From assembly GCF_000275725.1 (NCBI RefSeq), contig NZ_AJTS01000036.1, positions 152,309 to 216,308 of the forward strand: a stretch of DNA of 64,000 bases. The letters are read 5' to 3'. The stretch comes from Vreelandella stevensii S18214 (GTDB lineage Bacteria; Pseudomonadota; Gammaproteobacteria; Pseudomonadales; Halomonadaceae). The notes beneath the pieces are model-generated. The model was not told the origin of the DNA. It did not search any database and saw only the letters and a program-made list of their open reading frames with translations. Of the stretch, positions 1-8,885 are shown piece by piece (the first letter of the stretch is position 1; each line of letters opens with the position of its first letter). Made by a program: the position numbers and the translations under genes.

Positions 1-205
1 GGGGCAAATAGAACGCATCGAATTTCATGCGGGTTTTCGGCACCACCTTGTTGGGCAGCTCGCCGTAAAACACCGGCACCAGCCGCTGGAGCGTGGTTTT
101 ACCCGACGCGTTGGTGCCGCAAATATTGGTGTGGCCGTCCACACTGAGCTCGACCACGCCGTTCAGGTGGCCGTGAATCATCACGATGCGTAGCAGATGC
201 GCCAT
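1..205 (-). CDS. SMC-like ATP-binding protein, N-terminal fragment (runs off the window)
   Basis: The reverse strand opens with an ATG at 205 and stays open to base 1, giving the first 68 residues. A Walker A motif, GTNASGKT, is visible at residues 30-37, just after a short beta-rich start. This layout is typical of SMC/RecN/MukB-type ATPases, whose first nucleotide-binding half lies at the extreme N-terminus. The start resembles large bacterial ATP-binding proteins annotated DUF3584, but the rest is outside the window, so the family is a guess. A purine-rich AAGGA lies a few bases before the ATG. It is co-directional with the upstream amidohydrolase gene, about 100 bases away. Confidence 0.6.
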   Translation of the reverse strand, partial: MAHLLRIVMIHGHLNGVVELSVDGHTNICGTNASGKTTLQRLVPVFYGELPNKVVPKTRMKFDAFYLP

Positions 206-308
206 GCCGTGTCCTTGATCGTTTAACGTCCGAAAACGCTATCTTGCCAGACACCTCCAGCGCTTGTCTTACTCTTCTCGGTGAAGCGGGTGGAATGTGG
301 CAGTACGA

Positions 309-1331
309 TCAGCGGCGCATCATCAATCCTTCAAAAAAGCTCACCGCGTTGGCTTCCAGCCCTTCCAGGTAGTAGCCGCCTTCCTGTACCACCAGGGTGG
401 GCACGTCAAGGCTCGCGATGGTGCGTCCCAACTCGCCAAAACCTGGTGTCGATACCGCTACTTTGGCCTGAGGGTCGCGCTCATGAATATCGAACCCCAG
501 CGCCAGCACCAGCGCATCGGGCTCGAACAGGCGAATGGCCTGGCAGGCTTGGGCCAGGCGGTCGAAAAACACCGCTTCTGCCGAGCCGTGGGGCATGGGC
601 AGGTTGAGGTTGTAGCCCAGCCCGGCCCCTTCCCCGCGCTCCTCTTCGAAGCCGGAAACCGCCGGGTAGAAGTTGGTGGTATCGCCATGGATGGAGATAT
701 AGAGCACATCGTCGCGCTGGTAGAAGATCTCCTGTATGCCCTGACCGTGGTGCATATCCGGGTCGAGCACGACGATGCGCGGAAACCGCGCGGTGAGGTG
801 CTGGGCAGCAATGGCGGCATTGTTGAGAAAGCAGAAACCACCGGCGGAGTCGATACCCGCATGGTGGCCCGGCGGGCGTGACAGCGCATACGCGAAGCGC
901 TCCCCAGCCAATAACGCCTCCGCCCCGGACACGGCACTTTGCGCCGACCAGTACGCCGAGTGCCAGGTGTGCTGGCCCACGGGCGCGCTACCATCGGCCA
1001 GGTAACGTGCCGCTTCGGCCAGGATACCGCGCAGGGCGTTGGGCGATCGCACGAAGATATTGGAGATCACTTCGTCCCCCCAGTCTTCGTCCAGCGCATG
1101 CCAGCGCCGATAAGCACTTTCCAGAAAACGCAAATAGGCCAGCGAGTGCACGGCCCGTAACGGCGCGACGCCGTGGTCGATGGGAGCCTGCACATCAAAC
1201 CCCAGCCGGTGCACGGCCGACAGCAGCGCCGTGGCGCGTTCGGGTACTTCCTGCGGGGCGCGCATCTTGCCCCGCGAGAAGTAGGTGCGCGGATGGTGCA
1301 GGCGCTGTTCAGCGTGAAAGAAGGTCTTCAT
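309..1331 (-). CDS. Histone deacetylase-family amidohydrolase (acetylpolyamine amidohydrolase-like), copy 1
   Basis: A 340-residue protein of the arginase/deacetylase fold, zinc enzymes that remove acyl groups from amines or lysine side chains. Visible motifs: RPPGHHAG at 152-159, DPDMHHGQG at 190-198 with zinc ligands D192 and H194, GFDIH with ligand D281, and EGGY with catalytic Tyr320. In bacteria such proteins are usually acetylpolyamine or N-acylamine hydrolases, not histone enzymes; substrate here is inferred only. The start at 1331 (MKTFFH) is preferred over upstream in-frame codons because a GGAG lies about nine bases before it and the third copy starts similarly (MKCFYH). The start lies 23 bases inside the end of the GntR regulator gene, implying co-transcription. 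Confidence 0.88.
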   Translation of the reverse strand: MKTFFHAEQRLHHPRTYFSRGKMRAPQEVPERATALLSAVHRLGFDVQAPIDHGVAPLRAVHSLAYLRFLESAYRRWHALDEDWGDEVISNIFVRSPNALRGILAEAARYLADGSAPVGQHTWHSAYWSAQSAVSGAEALLAGERFAYALSRPPGHHAGIDSAGGFCFLNNAAIAAQHLTARFPRIVVLDPDMHHGQGIQEIFYQRDDVLYISIHGDTTNFYPAVSGFEEERGEGAGLGYNLNLPMPHGSAEAVFFDRLAQACQAIRLFEPDALVLALGFDIHERDPQAKVAVSTPGFGELGRTIASLDVPTLVVQEGGYYLEGLEANAVSFFEGLMMRR

Positions 1332-2037
1332 TGGCCGGGGCTCCATTCTCGCTTTCGCTCTCACTCTCGCCCACCCCCTTCACCACGAAGTTTCTGGCCA
1401 CCCCGATATGAAAATCGATGGCCTCGCGGCAGGCTTCCGGGCGGCCCGTGGCCAGGGCGTCGAGCAACTTGAAATGGCTGGTGGCGATGGTCTCGGGGGC
1501 TTCATGGGTTTTAGTGATCAGCGCAATACAGAGGCGTAATTCATGGGCCAGGTCATCGAAGGCCCGCAGCAGACGCTCGTTGCCTGCGTAGTGCAGCATC
1601 AGGCGGTGGAACGTCAGGTCTTCTTCGATGCGGCGCGTGCCGTCGTTTCCAGCGGCGGCCTCGCACAGCACGGCTACTTGCTGCTGCAAGGCCTGCTCGG
1701 CCTCGGGCGTGTAACGCTGGCACAGGCGCTGAATGGCGTGCCGCTCCATGCACAGCCGCAGGTCGAAGACATCCTCCAGTTCAACGGTATTCAACGCACG
1801 TACGAAGAAGCCCTTCCGCGGCTTCGAAATCAGCAAACCGCGGCTTTCCAGCAAGCGCGCCGCTTCACGGACCGGCGCACGGCTCACCCCCAGCGCGCGG
1901 GAAAGCTGCACTTCAGAAAGCCGTTCGCCGGGTAAAAAGTGTTGCTGAATAATTGCTTGGGTCAGGTAATCCGCCACCTGCTCGACCAGGTTGTGCTGCT
2001 GGATAACCGCCTGCGGCGCCGTTGGCAAAGGGGCCAT
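1309..2037 (-). CDS. GntR-family transcriptional regulator, FadR subfamily (FCD domain)
   Basis: A 242-residue regulator with an N-terminal winged helix (about residues 15-80, with LSRALGVSRAPVREAARLLE) and a C-terminal all-helical FCD ligand-binding domain. The FCD metal-site pattern is present: D-x3-H in EEDLTFHRLML and later histidines in SHFKLLDA and DFHIG. FCD regulators usually sense small carboxylates or amino-acid derivatives and repress a neighbouring catabolic operon. The gene diverges from the ABC transporter operon at 2254 and overlaps the downstream amidohydrolase start. Start 2037 (MAPLPTAPQ) is chosen because GAGTAGAC lies just upstream; ATGs at 2064 and 2091 are alternatives. 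It probably controls both divergent units; the effector is unknown. Confidence 0.85.
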   Translation of the reverse strand: MAPLPTAPQAVIQQHNLVEQVADYLTQAIIQQHFLPGERLSEVQLSRALGVSRAPVREAARLLESRGLLISKPRKGFFVRALNTVELEDVFDLRLCMERHAIQRLCQRYTPEAEQALQQQVAVLCEAAAGNDGTRRIEEDLTFHRLMLHYAGNERLLRAFDDLAHELRLCIALITKTHEAPETIATSHFKLLDALATGRPEACREAIDFHIGVARNFVVKGVGESESESENGAPANEDLLSR

Positions 2038-2090
2038 AAAGTCTACTCGTGGTCGCCATGACATGCCTTGAGTATGACAAAAAAACCACA

Positions 2091-2122
2091 CTTGTCGACG
2101 GACGATTGACGACTGTCGACAG
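2091..2122. promoter_or_regulatory. Candidate GntR operator pair in the divergent intergenic region
   Basis: The perfect palindrome CTGTCGACAG lies at 2113-2122, and a related element, CTTGTCGACG, at 2091-2100. Both contain TGTCGAC and their starts are 22 bases apart, about two helical turns. The TGTNNACA-like symmetry is of the type bound by FadR-subfamily GntR proteins, and the regulator gene starts 50 bases away. Binding is inferred. Confidence 0.45.
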
Positions 2123-2253
2123 TTTTACCAGCCGCTGCTATGGTCAAAAAGGGCCGCCAACAAACACCACAACCTGGCCTGAACACGTCACGCCTCGCTC
2201 GACTAACGACGACGTAAAGCTTTTACGTACCAATAAACCGAGGAGCAGGAAAC

Positions 2254-3813
2254 ATGAAAACACCTTTGGCTTTGGCACTCTCTGCCGTCACGCTTGCGCT
2301 GGGTTCCACATCCGTGCTGGCCGCAGACCCGCAATCCGGTGGAACGGTCAACACCATCATTCAACCCGAGCCGCCGGGGCTGGTACTGGGCATGATTCAG
2401 AACGCCCCCACGCGCACCGTGGCGGGCAATATCTATGAAGGCCTGCTGCGCTACACCACCGACTTGGAGCCCATGCCCCAGTTGGCCGAGTCCTGGGAGG
2501 TCAGCGACGATGGCCGGGTCTATACCTTCCATTTGCGCGATAACGTCAGCTGGCACGATGGAGAGCCCTTCACCGCCGACGACGTGGTGTTTTCTGCCGA
2601 TGTTTTCCACCGTGAGTTGAACCCCAGCGCACGGGCCGTGTTACAGCATGTGGAAAGCATCGAGGCCAGCGACGACCACACGGTGGTATTTACCCTGACC
2701 GAGCCCTTCGGCCCCTTCCTGATCTCGTTCGAGGCAGGCACCTTCACCATGGTACCCAGGCACTTGTACGAAGGCACCGACTTCCGCAATAACGAGCACA
2801 ATGACCACCCGATTGGCACGGGGCCGTTCAAGTTCGCCAACTGGGAGCGTGGCACGGTCATCGAGCTGGTCAGAAACGACGACTACTACGAAGAGGGCCT
2901 GCCTTACCTGGATGGGGTCAACTGGCACGTGATTCCCGATGGCGGCTCCCGGGCTGTGGCCTTCGAGAATGGCACCATCGATGTCCTGCCCAGCGGCACC
3001 GTGGAAAACTTCGATATTCCGCGCCTTTCGGCCATGGATAACGTCTGCATGACCGAGCAGGGCCATGAGTATTTCAGCCCCTTTGCCATGCTGTGGATGA
3101 ACAACCGGGAAGGCCCCACCGCCGACAAGCGCTTCCGCCAGGCCGTGATGTACGCCATGGACCGCGAATTTGCCCGCGACGTGCTCTGGAATGGGCTGGG
3201 CAATGTACCGCTGTCGGCATTTGGTTCGAATGCCAGCTTCCAGTATGACGGCCTGGAGCCCTACGACCACAACCCCGAGCGCGCTCGGGAGCTGCTGGCA
3301 GAGATGGAGTACGACGGCGAAGAGATCACCATTCTGCCGCTGCCTTACGGCGAGACCTGGACCCGCTGGGCAGAAGCCGTGCAGCAGAACCTGCGTGAAG
3401 TAGGCATCAACGTCCGCACCCAGGCCACCGACGTGGGCGGCTGGAACCAGCGCCTGGGTGACTGGGATTACGACCTGGCCTTTACCTATCTTTTCCAGTA
3501 CGGCGACCCTGCGCTGGGCATTTCACGTACCTATCTATCTGACAACATCGCCAAGGGCTCCCCCTGGAATAACGTTCAGGGGTATGAGAACGAGCGGGTA
3601 GATGAGCTGTTCAATGCCGCCGCCACGGCGTTTCCTGATGAGGAGCGCGAAGCCCTCTACCGTGAAGTGCAGGAAATTCTGCATGAGGATGTTCCGGTTG
3701 GCTGGCTGATGGAGCTTGGCTTCCCCACCCTTTACCGCTGTGATGTTCAGGACCTGGTGACCTCCGGGGTCGGCGTGAACGATGGCTTCAAGGATGCCTG
3801 GCTGGACCGCTAG
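2254..3813 (+). CDS. ABC transporter substrate-binding protein, peptide/opine family (SBP_bac_5)
   Basis: A 519-residue periplasmic binding protein of the DppA/OppA type. It starts with a Sec signal peptide (MKTPLALALS, hydrophobic to about residue 20, likely cleavage after VLA at 21-23). The family signature region with SWEVSDDGRVYTFHLRDNV appears near residues 80-98. AGGAGCAGGAAAC precedes the ATG, so the start is firm. It is the first gene of the plus-strand unit with two permeases and a double ATPase. The family imports di- and oligopeptides, but many members carry other amino compounds. Two amidohydrolases and aminotransferases nearby suggest an acylated or peptide-like amine as cargo; this is inference. 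Confidence 0.9.
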   Translation: MKTPLALALSAVTLALGSTSVLAADPQSGGTVNTIIQPEPPGLVLGMIQNAPTRTVAGNIYEGLLRYTTDLEPMPQLAESWEVSDDGRVYTFHLRDNVSWHDGEPFTADDVVFSADVFHRELNPSARAVLQHVESIEASDDHTVVFTLTEPFGPFLISFEAGTFTMVPRHLYEGTDFRNNEHNDHPIGTGPFKFANWERGTVIELVRNDDYYEEGLPYLDGVNWHVIPDGGSRAVAFENGTIDVLPSGTVENFDIPRLSAMDNVCMTEQGHEYFSPFAMLWMNNREGPTADKRFRQAVMYAMDREFARDVLWNGLGNVPLSAFGSNASFQYDGLEPYDHNPERARELLAEMEYDGEEITILPLPYGETWTRWAEAVQQNLREVGINVRTQATDVGGWNQRLGDWDYDLAFTYLFQYGDPALGISRTYLSDNIAKGSPWNNVQGYENERVDELFNAAATAFPDEEREALYREVQEILHEDVPVGWLMELGFPTLYRCDVQDLVTSGVGVNDGFKDAWLDR

Positions 3814-3821
3814 GTAGGTGC

Positions 3822-3849
3822 CACCCGGGCCGCCATGGCGACCCGGGTG
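3822..3849 (+). repeat. 28-base near-perfect palindrome between binding protein and permease genes
   Basis: Arms CACCCGGG (3822-3829) and CCCGGGTG (3842-3849) enclose CGCC-AT-GGCG, so the whole element folds into one GC-rich stem with a single C/A mismatch at 3830/3841. It starts nine bases after the stop codon of the binding-protein gene and is followed by only a short T tract. In other binding-protein-dependent operons such hairpins protect the upstream mRNA or partly terminate, giving more binding protein than permease. That role is inferred here. Confidence 0.7.
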
Positions 3850-3874
3850 TTTCAGCTATGTCAGGAATATGCTC

Positions 3875-4852
3875 ATGTTATATGCCCGCTTGATCGTCAT
3901 GCGGCTGTTCAAAGCCGTGATCGTCCTGTTTTTGATCGTGATCTTCAACTTCTTCCTGATTCAGATGGCCCCCGGCGACCCGGCGGCCATTCTGGCCGGG
4001 GAAGCCGGTGCCGCCGACCAGGAATTTCTCGACCAGCTGCGCGTGCGCTTCGGCCTCGACCAGCCTATCTACGTGCAGCTATGGCGCTACGCCTCCGGCA
4101 TTGCCATGCTGGATTTTGGCTACTCCTACCGGCTGGGCACGCCCGTCTTCGACCTGATCATGGCACGCTTGCCCGCCACGCTGCTGCTCACCGGCACCGC
4201 CTTTGTGCTCTCGCTGGTGCTGGGCATCATTGCCGGTTCCATGGCGGCGGCCAGAGCCAAGAAACCATCGGGCTCGCTGATCATGGCGCTGGCGCTGGTG
4301 TTCTACGCGACGCCGCTGTTCTGGGTGGCGCTGATGTCCGTGGTGGTGTTCTCGGTGTACCTGGGCTGGCTGCCTGCCTATGGGCTGTACACCGTGGGCG
4401 CTGGCCATACCGGGCTGGCCCTGGCGCTGGACGTGGCGAAACACCTGGTGCTGCCTGCCACGACCCTGGCGCTCTTTTTCATGGCGATTTACACCCGCAT
4501 GACGCGCACCTCCATGCTGGATGCCGCTCAGCAGGATTATGTCAAAACGGCCCGGGCCAAGGGGCTCAAGCCGGGCGTCATCCAGCGCCGCCATGTGCTG
4601 CGCAACGCTCTGCTTCCCATCATCACGCTGGCGGGCCTGCAGGCCGGGCAAATGGTGGGCGGCGCGATCCTCACCGAAACCGTGTTCGCTTGGCCCGGCA
4701 TCGGCAGGCTGATGTTCGAAGCGCTGCAACAGCGTGACTACAACCTCTTGCTGGGTATTTTCTTCTTCTCTGCGGCGCTGGTGATCGTGTTCAACATTCT
4801 CACCGATCTGGTGTATCGCCTGGCAGACCCACGCATCAAGGGGGCCTCATGA
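3875..4852 (+). CDS. ABC transporter permease, DppB/OppB type
   Basis: A 325-residue inner-membrane permease. The N-terminal transmembrane helix (MRLFKAVIVLFLIVIFNFFL region) is followed by the family's periplasmic stretch with MAPGDPA, then about five more helices. The EAA loop that contacts the ATPase is visible as DYVKTARAKGL in the C-terminal half. AGGA lies eight bases before the ATG at 3875, so this start is favoured over the in-frame ATGs at 3869 and 3818. The stop overlaps the start of the next permease gene by four bases (ATGA), indicating translational coupling. Confidence 0.88.
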   Translation: MLYARLIVMRLFKAVIVLFLIVIFNFFLIQMAPGDPAAILAGEAGAADQEFLDQLRVRFGLDQPIYVQLWRYASGIAMLDFGYSYRLGTPVFDLIMARLPATLLLTGTAFVLSLVLGIIAGSMAAARAKKPSGSLIMALALVFYATPLFWVALMSVVVFSVYLGWLPAYGLYTVGAGHTGLALALDVAKHLVLPATTLALFFMAIYTRMTRTSMLDAAQQDYVKTARAKGLKPGVIQRRHVLRNALLPIITLAGLQAGQMVGGAILTETVFAWPGIGRLMFEALQQRDYNLLLGIFFFSAALVIVFNILTDLVYRLADPRIKGAS

Positions 4853-5682
4853 GCTTTTTTGCACGTTTCGCCCAGAACCGCGGGGCGCTGGTGGGGCTGG
4901 TTATCCTGCTGGTGATCATCGCCATGGCCCTTCTTGCCCCGCTGCTGTTTCCCGAATCGCCCTGGCGCATGGTGCAGCGCCCCTTTCTGCCGCCGTTCTC
5001 GCAGGAGGGGTTTCCCCTGGGCACCGACACCATGGGCCGCAATGTGGCGGCGGGCCTGATGCATGGCGCCTGGGTATCGCTGCTGATTGGCCTAGTGTCC
5101 ACCAGCGTGGCCCTGCTGATTGGCGTGCCGCTGGGGGCCATTGCCGGGTATTACGGTGGCTGGATCGATGACGTGCTGATGCGCATCACCGAGTTTTTCC
5201 AGACCATTCCCAACTTTGCCCTGGCCATCGTGCTGGTGGCCATCATGCAGCCCAGCGTGACCTCCATCGTGCTGGCCATTGCCCTGGTGAGCTGGCCGCC
5301 CGTGGCCCGCCTGGTGCGGGCGGAGTTCATGTCGCTGCGCCACCGGGAGTACGTCGAGGCCGCTCGGCTGGTCGGCCAGTCCAATACCACCATCATCCTG
5401 CGCCAGATCCTGCCCAATACCCTCTCGCCCATCATCGTGCTGGCCTCGCTCATGGTGGCCACGGCGATTCTGCTGGAGTCGTCGCTCTCGTTTCTGGGGC
5501 TGGGCGACCCGAACGTCATGTCCTGGGGCTACATGATCGGTGCCGCGCGAACCGTGATTCGCCAGGCATGGTGGCTGAGCTTCTTCCCTGGCGTGGCCAT
5601 TCTGCTGACCGTCCTGGCACTCAACCTGGTCGGTGAAGGGCTGGACGATGCGCTGAACCCCAAACTTTCCCGTGAGCGTTAG
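4849..5682 (+). CDS. ABC transporter permease, DppC/OppC type
   Basis: A 277-residue second permease of the peptide-type importer. It has the short N-terminal helix of OppC-type proteins, the conserved FPLGTDTMGRNVAAGLM segment (near residues 57-73) and the EAA loop REYVEAARLVGQS, followed by C-terminal helices ending in LNLVGEGLDDALNP, a common OppC ending. The start overlaps the upstream permease by ATGA. The ATP-binding gene begins nine bases after the stop and has a good ribosome site (AGGAG), so the four transport genes form one unit. Confidence 0.9.
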   Translation: MSFFARFAQNRGALVGLVILLVIIAMALLAPLLFPESPWRMVQRPFLPPFSQEGFPLGTDTMGRNVAAGLMHGAWVSLLIGLVSTSVALLIGVPLGAIAGYYGGWIDDVLMRITEFFQTIPNFALAIVLVAIMQPSVTSIVLAIALVSWPPVARLVRAEFMSLRHREYVEAARLVGQSNTTIILRQILPNTLSPIIVLASLMVATAILLESSLSFLGLGDPNVMSWGYMIGAARTVIRQAWWLSFFPGVAILLTVLALNLVGEGLDDALNPKLSRER

Positions 5683-5691
5683 GAGCCTGCC

Positions 5692-7344
5692 ATGAACGAT
5701 GTCGTGCAACCCGCTGGCCAGGACGATGCGCCCGCCGTACTACAGATCGAAGGCTTGAGCGTGGCGTTGCCCAAAGGCGCAGACCGGCCGCTGGCGGTGG
5801 AGAATGTCAGCTATAGCGTCAACCGTGGCGAGATCATGTGCGTGGTCGGGGAGTCCGGGTCGGGCAAGTCCATGGCCGCCAACACGGTCATGGGCCTGCT
5901 GCCCAAGGGCGTTCGCCCCGTGCAGGGCAGCGTCACGTTCGAAGGCCAGAACCTGCTGGCCCTGAGCGAAAAACAGCACCGAACGCTGCGCGGCCTGAAG
6001 ATCGGCATGATCTTTCAGGAGCCAATGACGGCGCTGAACCCCTTGATGCGCGTGGGCGCACAGATTGCCGAAGTGTTCGAGGCCCATGGCCAGCTCAGCC
6101 CCCGGCAGCGCCAGGCGCGGGCGCTGGAACTGCTGGTGGAAGTGGGTATCCCGCAGCCAGAGAAGGCCATCAGCGCCTACCCCTTCGAGCTTTCCGGCGG
6201 GCAGCGGCAGCGGGTGATGATTGCCATGGCGCTGGCGCTCGAACCGGTGCTGTTGATTGCCGATGAGCCCACCACAGCGCTGGATGTGACCACCCAGGCG
6301 CAGATTCTGGCGCTGATTCGTGATCTGCAACAGCGGCGTGGCATGGCCGTCATGTTCATCACCCACGATTTTGGCGTGGTGGCGGAAATCGCCAACCGTG
6401 TCTGCGTCATGCGCCATGGCCGCATCGTCGAAATCGGCAACGCCCGTGATGTGCTGGAGAACCCCCAGGATGCGTATACCCAGGCCTTGATCGCCGCCAT
6501 TCCCAGTAACGCCCTTCCCCCTCACCGGGAACCTGCCACCTCGGCGCCCCTGCTGGAGATCAAGGGGCTCAACAAGGTGTTTCGTTCACGCGGGGGCTGG
6601 TTCAAGGCCACTCGGGAAGTGCGCGCGCTGGATGACGTATCGCTGACGCTGGCCAAAGGCGAGACGGTGGGTATCGTGGGCGAGTCCGGCTCGGGCAAAT
6701 CGACCCTTGGCCGCTGCGTGGTGCGCCTGGAGCACCCGGATAATGGCGAGCTGCTGCTGGATGGGGTCAATTTTTCGCAGTTGAGCGGCAGCGCGCTGCG
6801 CCGCGAACGCCACCGGGTGCAGATGATTTTTCAGGACCCTTATGCGTCCTTGAACCCGCGCACCCGGGTCGGCATGGCCATCGCCCAAGGCCCCATGGCC
6901 AACGGCACGCCGAAGGCCGACGCGCTCCGCCAAGCCGGTGAGCTGTTGGAACTGGTGGGGCTGGGTGCCAGTGCCGTGACGCGTTTCCCCCATGAGTTTT
7001 CAGGCGGCCAACGCCAGCGCATCGGCATTGCCAGAGCGCTAGCCCTCAACCCTGAGCTGATCGTGGCCGATGAGGCGGTCTCTGCGCTGGACGTTTCCAT
7101 TCAGGCGCAGGTGCTGGAGCTGCTGGAATCTCTGAAACAGCGGCTGTCGCTGTCACTGCTGTTCATCACCCACGACTTGCGGGTGGCCGCCCAGATTTGT
7201 GATCGTATCGTCGTCATGCAGCATGGGCGCATTGTCGAGCAAGGCAGCGCCGAGCAGATATTCCTGGCCCCCCAGGCGGCCTATACCCGCTCGCTGCTCG
7301 ATGCGATTCCGGGGCGCGAAGCGCCTGCCGCCGCGTCTGCTTGA
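5692..7344 (+). CDS. ABC transporter double ATP-binding protein (DppD-DppF fusion)
   Basis: A 550-residue cytoplasmic protein with two complete ATPase domains, equivalent to separate DppD and DppF subunits (as in YejF or GsiA). Domain 1: Walker A GESGSGKS at 53-60, signature LSGGQRQR at 167-174, Walker B ending IADEP near 189-193. Domain 2: Walker [10 protein letters not shown] at 330-338, signature FSGGQRQR at 436-443, and VADEA at 459-463, where Ala replaces the usual Pro. Both domains therefore look competent for ATP hydrolysis. It is the last transport gene of the operon; a 133-base gap with tandem repeats separates it from the dehydrogenase. Confidence 0.92.
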   Translation: MNDVVQPAGQDDAPAVLQIEGLSVALPKGADRPLAVENVSYSVNRGEIMCVVGESGSGKSMAANTVMGLLPKGVRPVQGSVTFEGQNLLALSEKQHRTLRGLKIGMIFQEPMTALNPLMRVGAQIAEVFEAHGQLSPRQRQARALELLVEVGIPQPEKAISAYPFELSGGQRQRVMIAMALALEPVLLIADEPTTALDVTTQAQILALIRDLQQRRGMAVMFITHDFGVVAEIANRVCVMRHGRIVEIGNARDVLENPQDAYTQALIAAIPSNALPPHREPATSAPLLEIKGLNKVFRSRGGWFKATREVRALDDVSLTLAKGETVGIVGESGSGKSTLGRCVVRLEHPDNGELLLDGVNFSQLSGSALRRERHRVQMIFQDPYASLNPRTRVGMAIAQGPMANGTPKADALRQAGELLELVGLGASAVTRFPHEFSGGQRQRIGIARALALNPELIVADEAVSALDVSIQAQVLELLESLKQRLSLSLLFITHDLRVAAQICDRIVVMQHGRIVEQGSAEQIFLAPQAAYTRSLLDAIPGREAPAAASA

Positions 7345-7406
7345 ACAGCCTTTTAGGCATCACACACTGGTTCATCAGCGTTGATTTATACGTCTTTATT
7401 CACACC

Positions 7407-7450
7407 ACTGTCTTCAAACAACTGTCTTCACACAACTGTCTTCACACAAC
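7407..7450 (+). repeat. Three tandem copies of a 14-base repeat upstream of the FAD dehydrogenase gene
   Basis: The unit ACTGTCTTCACACA occurs at 7407, 7421 and 7435 with one base change in the first copy (ACTGTCTTCAAACA). The array ends 28 bases before the ATG of the FAD-linked dehydrogenase. It could be a regulator-binding array or replication slippage; nothing in the sequence decides. Confidence 0.8.
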
Positions 7451-7477
7451 AATGGAACGTCACGTAAGGAAACAGGC

Positions 7478-8860
7478 ATGCAGATTACCCTAGAGGCGCT
7501 TCGCGCCATCGTCGGCCCCGCGCACGTACTCACCGGAGACGATGTGCGAAGCCGTCGCGTCGACTGGATGACCGGCGCTCCCTGCCTTGCCGGTGCCATC
7601 GTGCGCCCGGCCAGCACCCAAGCGTTGGCCGAGGTGATGCGCGCTTGCCACGAGGTCCGGCAGCCGGTGGTGACCCACGGCGGGCTGACCGGGCTGGTGC
7701 ACGGCGCCGACGCCAGCGAAGAGGAGCTGGTGATTTCACTGGAGCGCATGACCGCCATCGAAGAGATCGACCACGTTGGCGGTACGCTGACCGTTCAGGC
7801 CGGTGCCCCTTTGCAGCGGGTACAGGAAGCCGCCAGCGACGCGGGCTTGCAGTTCCCGCTGGATTTGGGCGCCCGGGGAAGTTGCACGATTGGCGGTAAT
7901 ATCGCCACCAACGCTGGGGGCGTGCGGGTGATCCGCTATGGCATGATGCGCCAGCAGGTGCTGGGGCTGGAAGCTGTGATGGCCGATGGCCGTATCGTGA
8001 GCTCCATGAACCGCATGCTGAAAAACAATGCCGGGTTCGATCTCAAGCAGCTTTTCATTGGCAGTGAAGGCACGCTGGGTATCGTGACCCGCGCGGTGCT
8101 GCGCTTGCAGCCGCCCACGCCCAGTGAACAAACCGCGCTGGTGGCCTGCCCCTCGTTCGAGGCCTTGACGGCCCTGCTCCGCCACATGGGCAAGGCGCTG
8201 GGCGGTAGCCTGGGGGCTTTCGAGGTCATGTGGCAGAACCATTACCGCCTGCTGACGGAAACCTCGGGACGCCACACGCCCCCCATTGCCACCAGCCATC
8301 CGTTTTATGTCATCATCGAATCCCTGGGCAGCGATGCCGAGCGCAATACGACCCAGTTCCGTGAGGCCCTGGAGAGCGCGCTGGAGAACGAGCTGATCGT
8401 CGATGCGGTGCTGACTCAATCAGCGGCGCAGCGAGACGGCCTGTGGGCCATTCGTGAAGACATCGAAGGCCTGGTCAAGGCCATGACCCCGGTATTGACG
8501 TTCGATGTCAGCCTGCCGATTGCCGATATGCAGCGCTACACCGATGCCCTGGAGCACCAGTTGACCCAGCGCTGGCCCGATGCCCGGCTCGTGGTCTTTG
8601 GCCACCTGGGCGATGGCAACCTGCATATTTCGGTGTGCGTGGGCAGTCATGAATTAGCGGTACGCCGGGAAGTCGAGACCCTGGTATATCAACCCCTGGC
8701 GGCGCTGGGCGGCTCGGTGTCTGCCGAACATGGGATCGGCCTGGAAAAGCGCCCATGGCTGGAGACCTGCCGCTCGGCAGAGGAAGTTGCGCTGATGCAC
8801 ACCCTCAAGCAGGCACTCGACCCTCATAAGCTGCTGAACCGTGGCAAAATATTGCGTTGA
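7478..8860 (+). CDS. FAD-binding 2-hydroxyacid dehydrogenase (GlcD / D-2-hydroxyglutarate dehydrogenase-like)
   Basis: A 460-residue flavoprotein of the vanillyl-alcohol-oxidase superfamily. The N-terminal PCMH FAD domain (about 35-215) shows VVTHGGLTGLVHGA and the FAD-contact stretch SCTIGGNIATNAGGVRVIRYG. The C-terminal domain carries the metal-site motif HLGDGNLH and the terminal EHGIGLEK of the D-lactate, D-2-hydroxyglutarate and GlcD group. Such enzymes oxidise a D-2-hydroxyacid to the 2-oxoacid, passing electrons to a flavoprotein or quinone. GTAAGGA lies nearby upstream of the ATG. It sits between the ABC transporter and an aminotransferase, so its 2-oxoacid product or substrate may be shared with transamination; that link is inferred. 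Confidence 0.87.
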   Translation: MQITLEALRAIVGPAHVLTGDDVRSRRVDWMTGAPCLAGAIVRPASTQALAEVMRACHEVRQPVVTHGGLTGLVHGADASEEELVISLERMTAIEEIDHVGGTLTVQAGAPLQRVQEAASDAGLQFPLDLGARGSCTIGGNIATNAGGVRVIRYGMMRQQVLGLEAVMADGRIVSSMNRMLKNNAGFDLKQLFIGSEGTLGIVTRAVLRLQPPTPSEQTALVACPSFEALTALLRHMGKALGGSLGAFEVMWQNHYRLLTETSGRHTPPIATSHPFYVIIESLGSDAERNTTQFREALESALENELIVDAVLTQSAAQRDGLWAIREDIEGLVKAMTPVLTFDVSLPIADMQRYTDALEHQLTQRWPDARLVVFGHLGDGNLHISVCVGSHELAVRREVETLVYQPLAALGGSVSAEHGIGLEKRPWLETCRSAEEVALMHTLKQALDPHKLLNRGKILR

Positions 8861-8885
8861 ACATTGAACTGATCAGGACCTGATT

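Noticed and set aside
309-1331. Acetoin-use AcuC as the identity of the deacetylase-fold proteins
   Set aside because: No acetoin dehydrogenase or acuA/acuB-type gene lies nearby, and copies 1 and 3 look more like acetylpolyamine hydrolases.
7407-7450. CRISPR-like or insertion-sequence end
   Set aside because: Only a 14-base tandem repeat without spacers, terminal inverted repeats or transposase.
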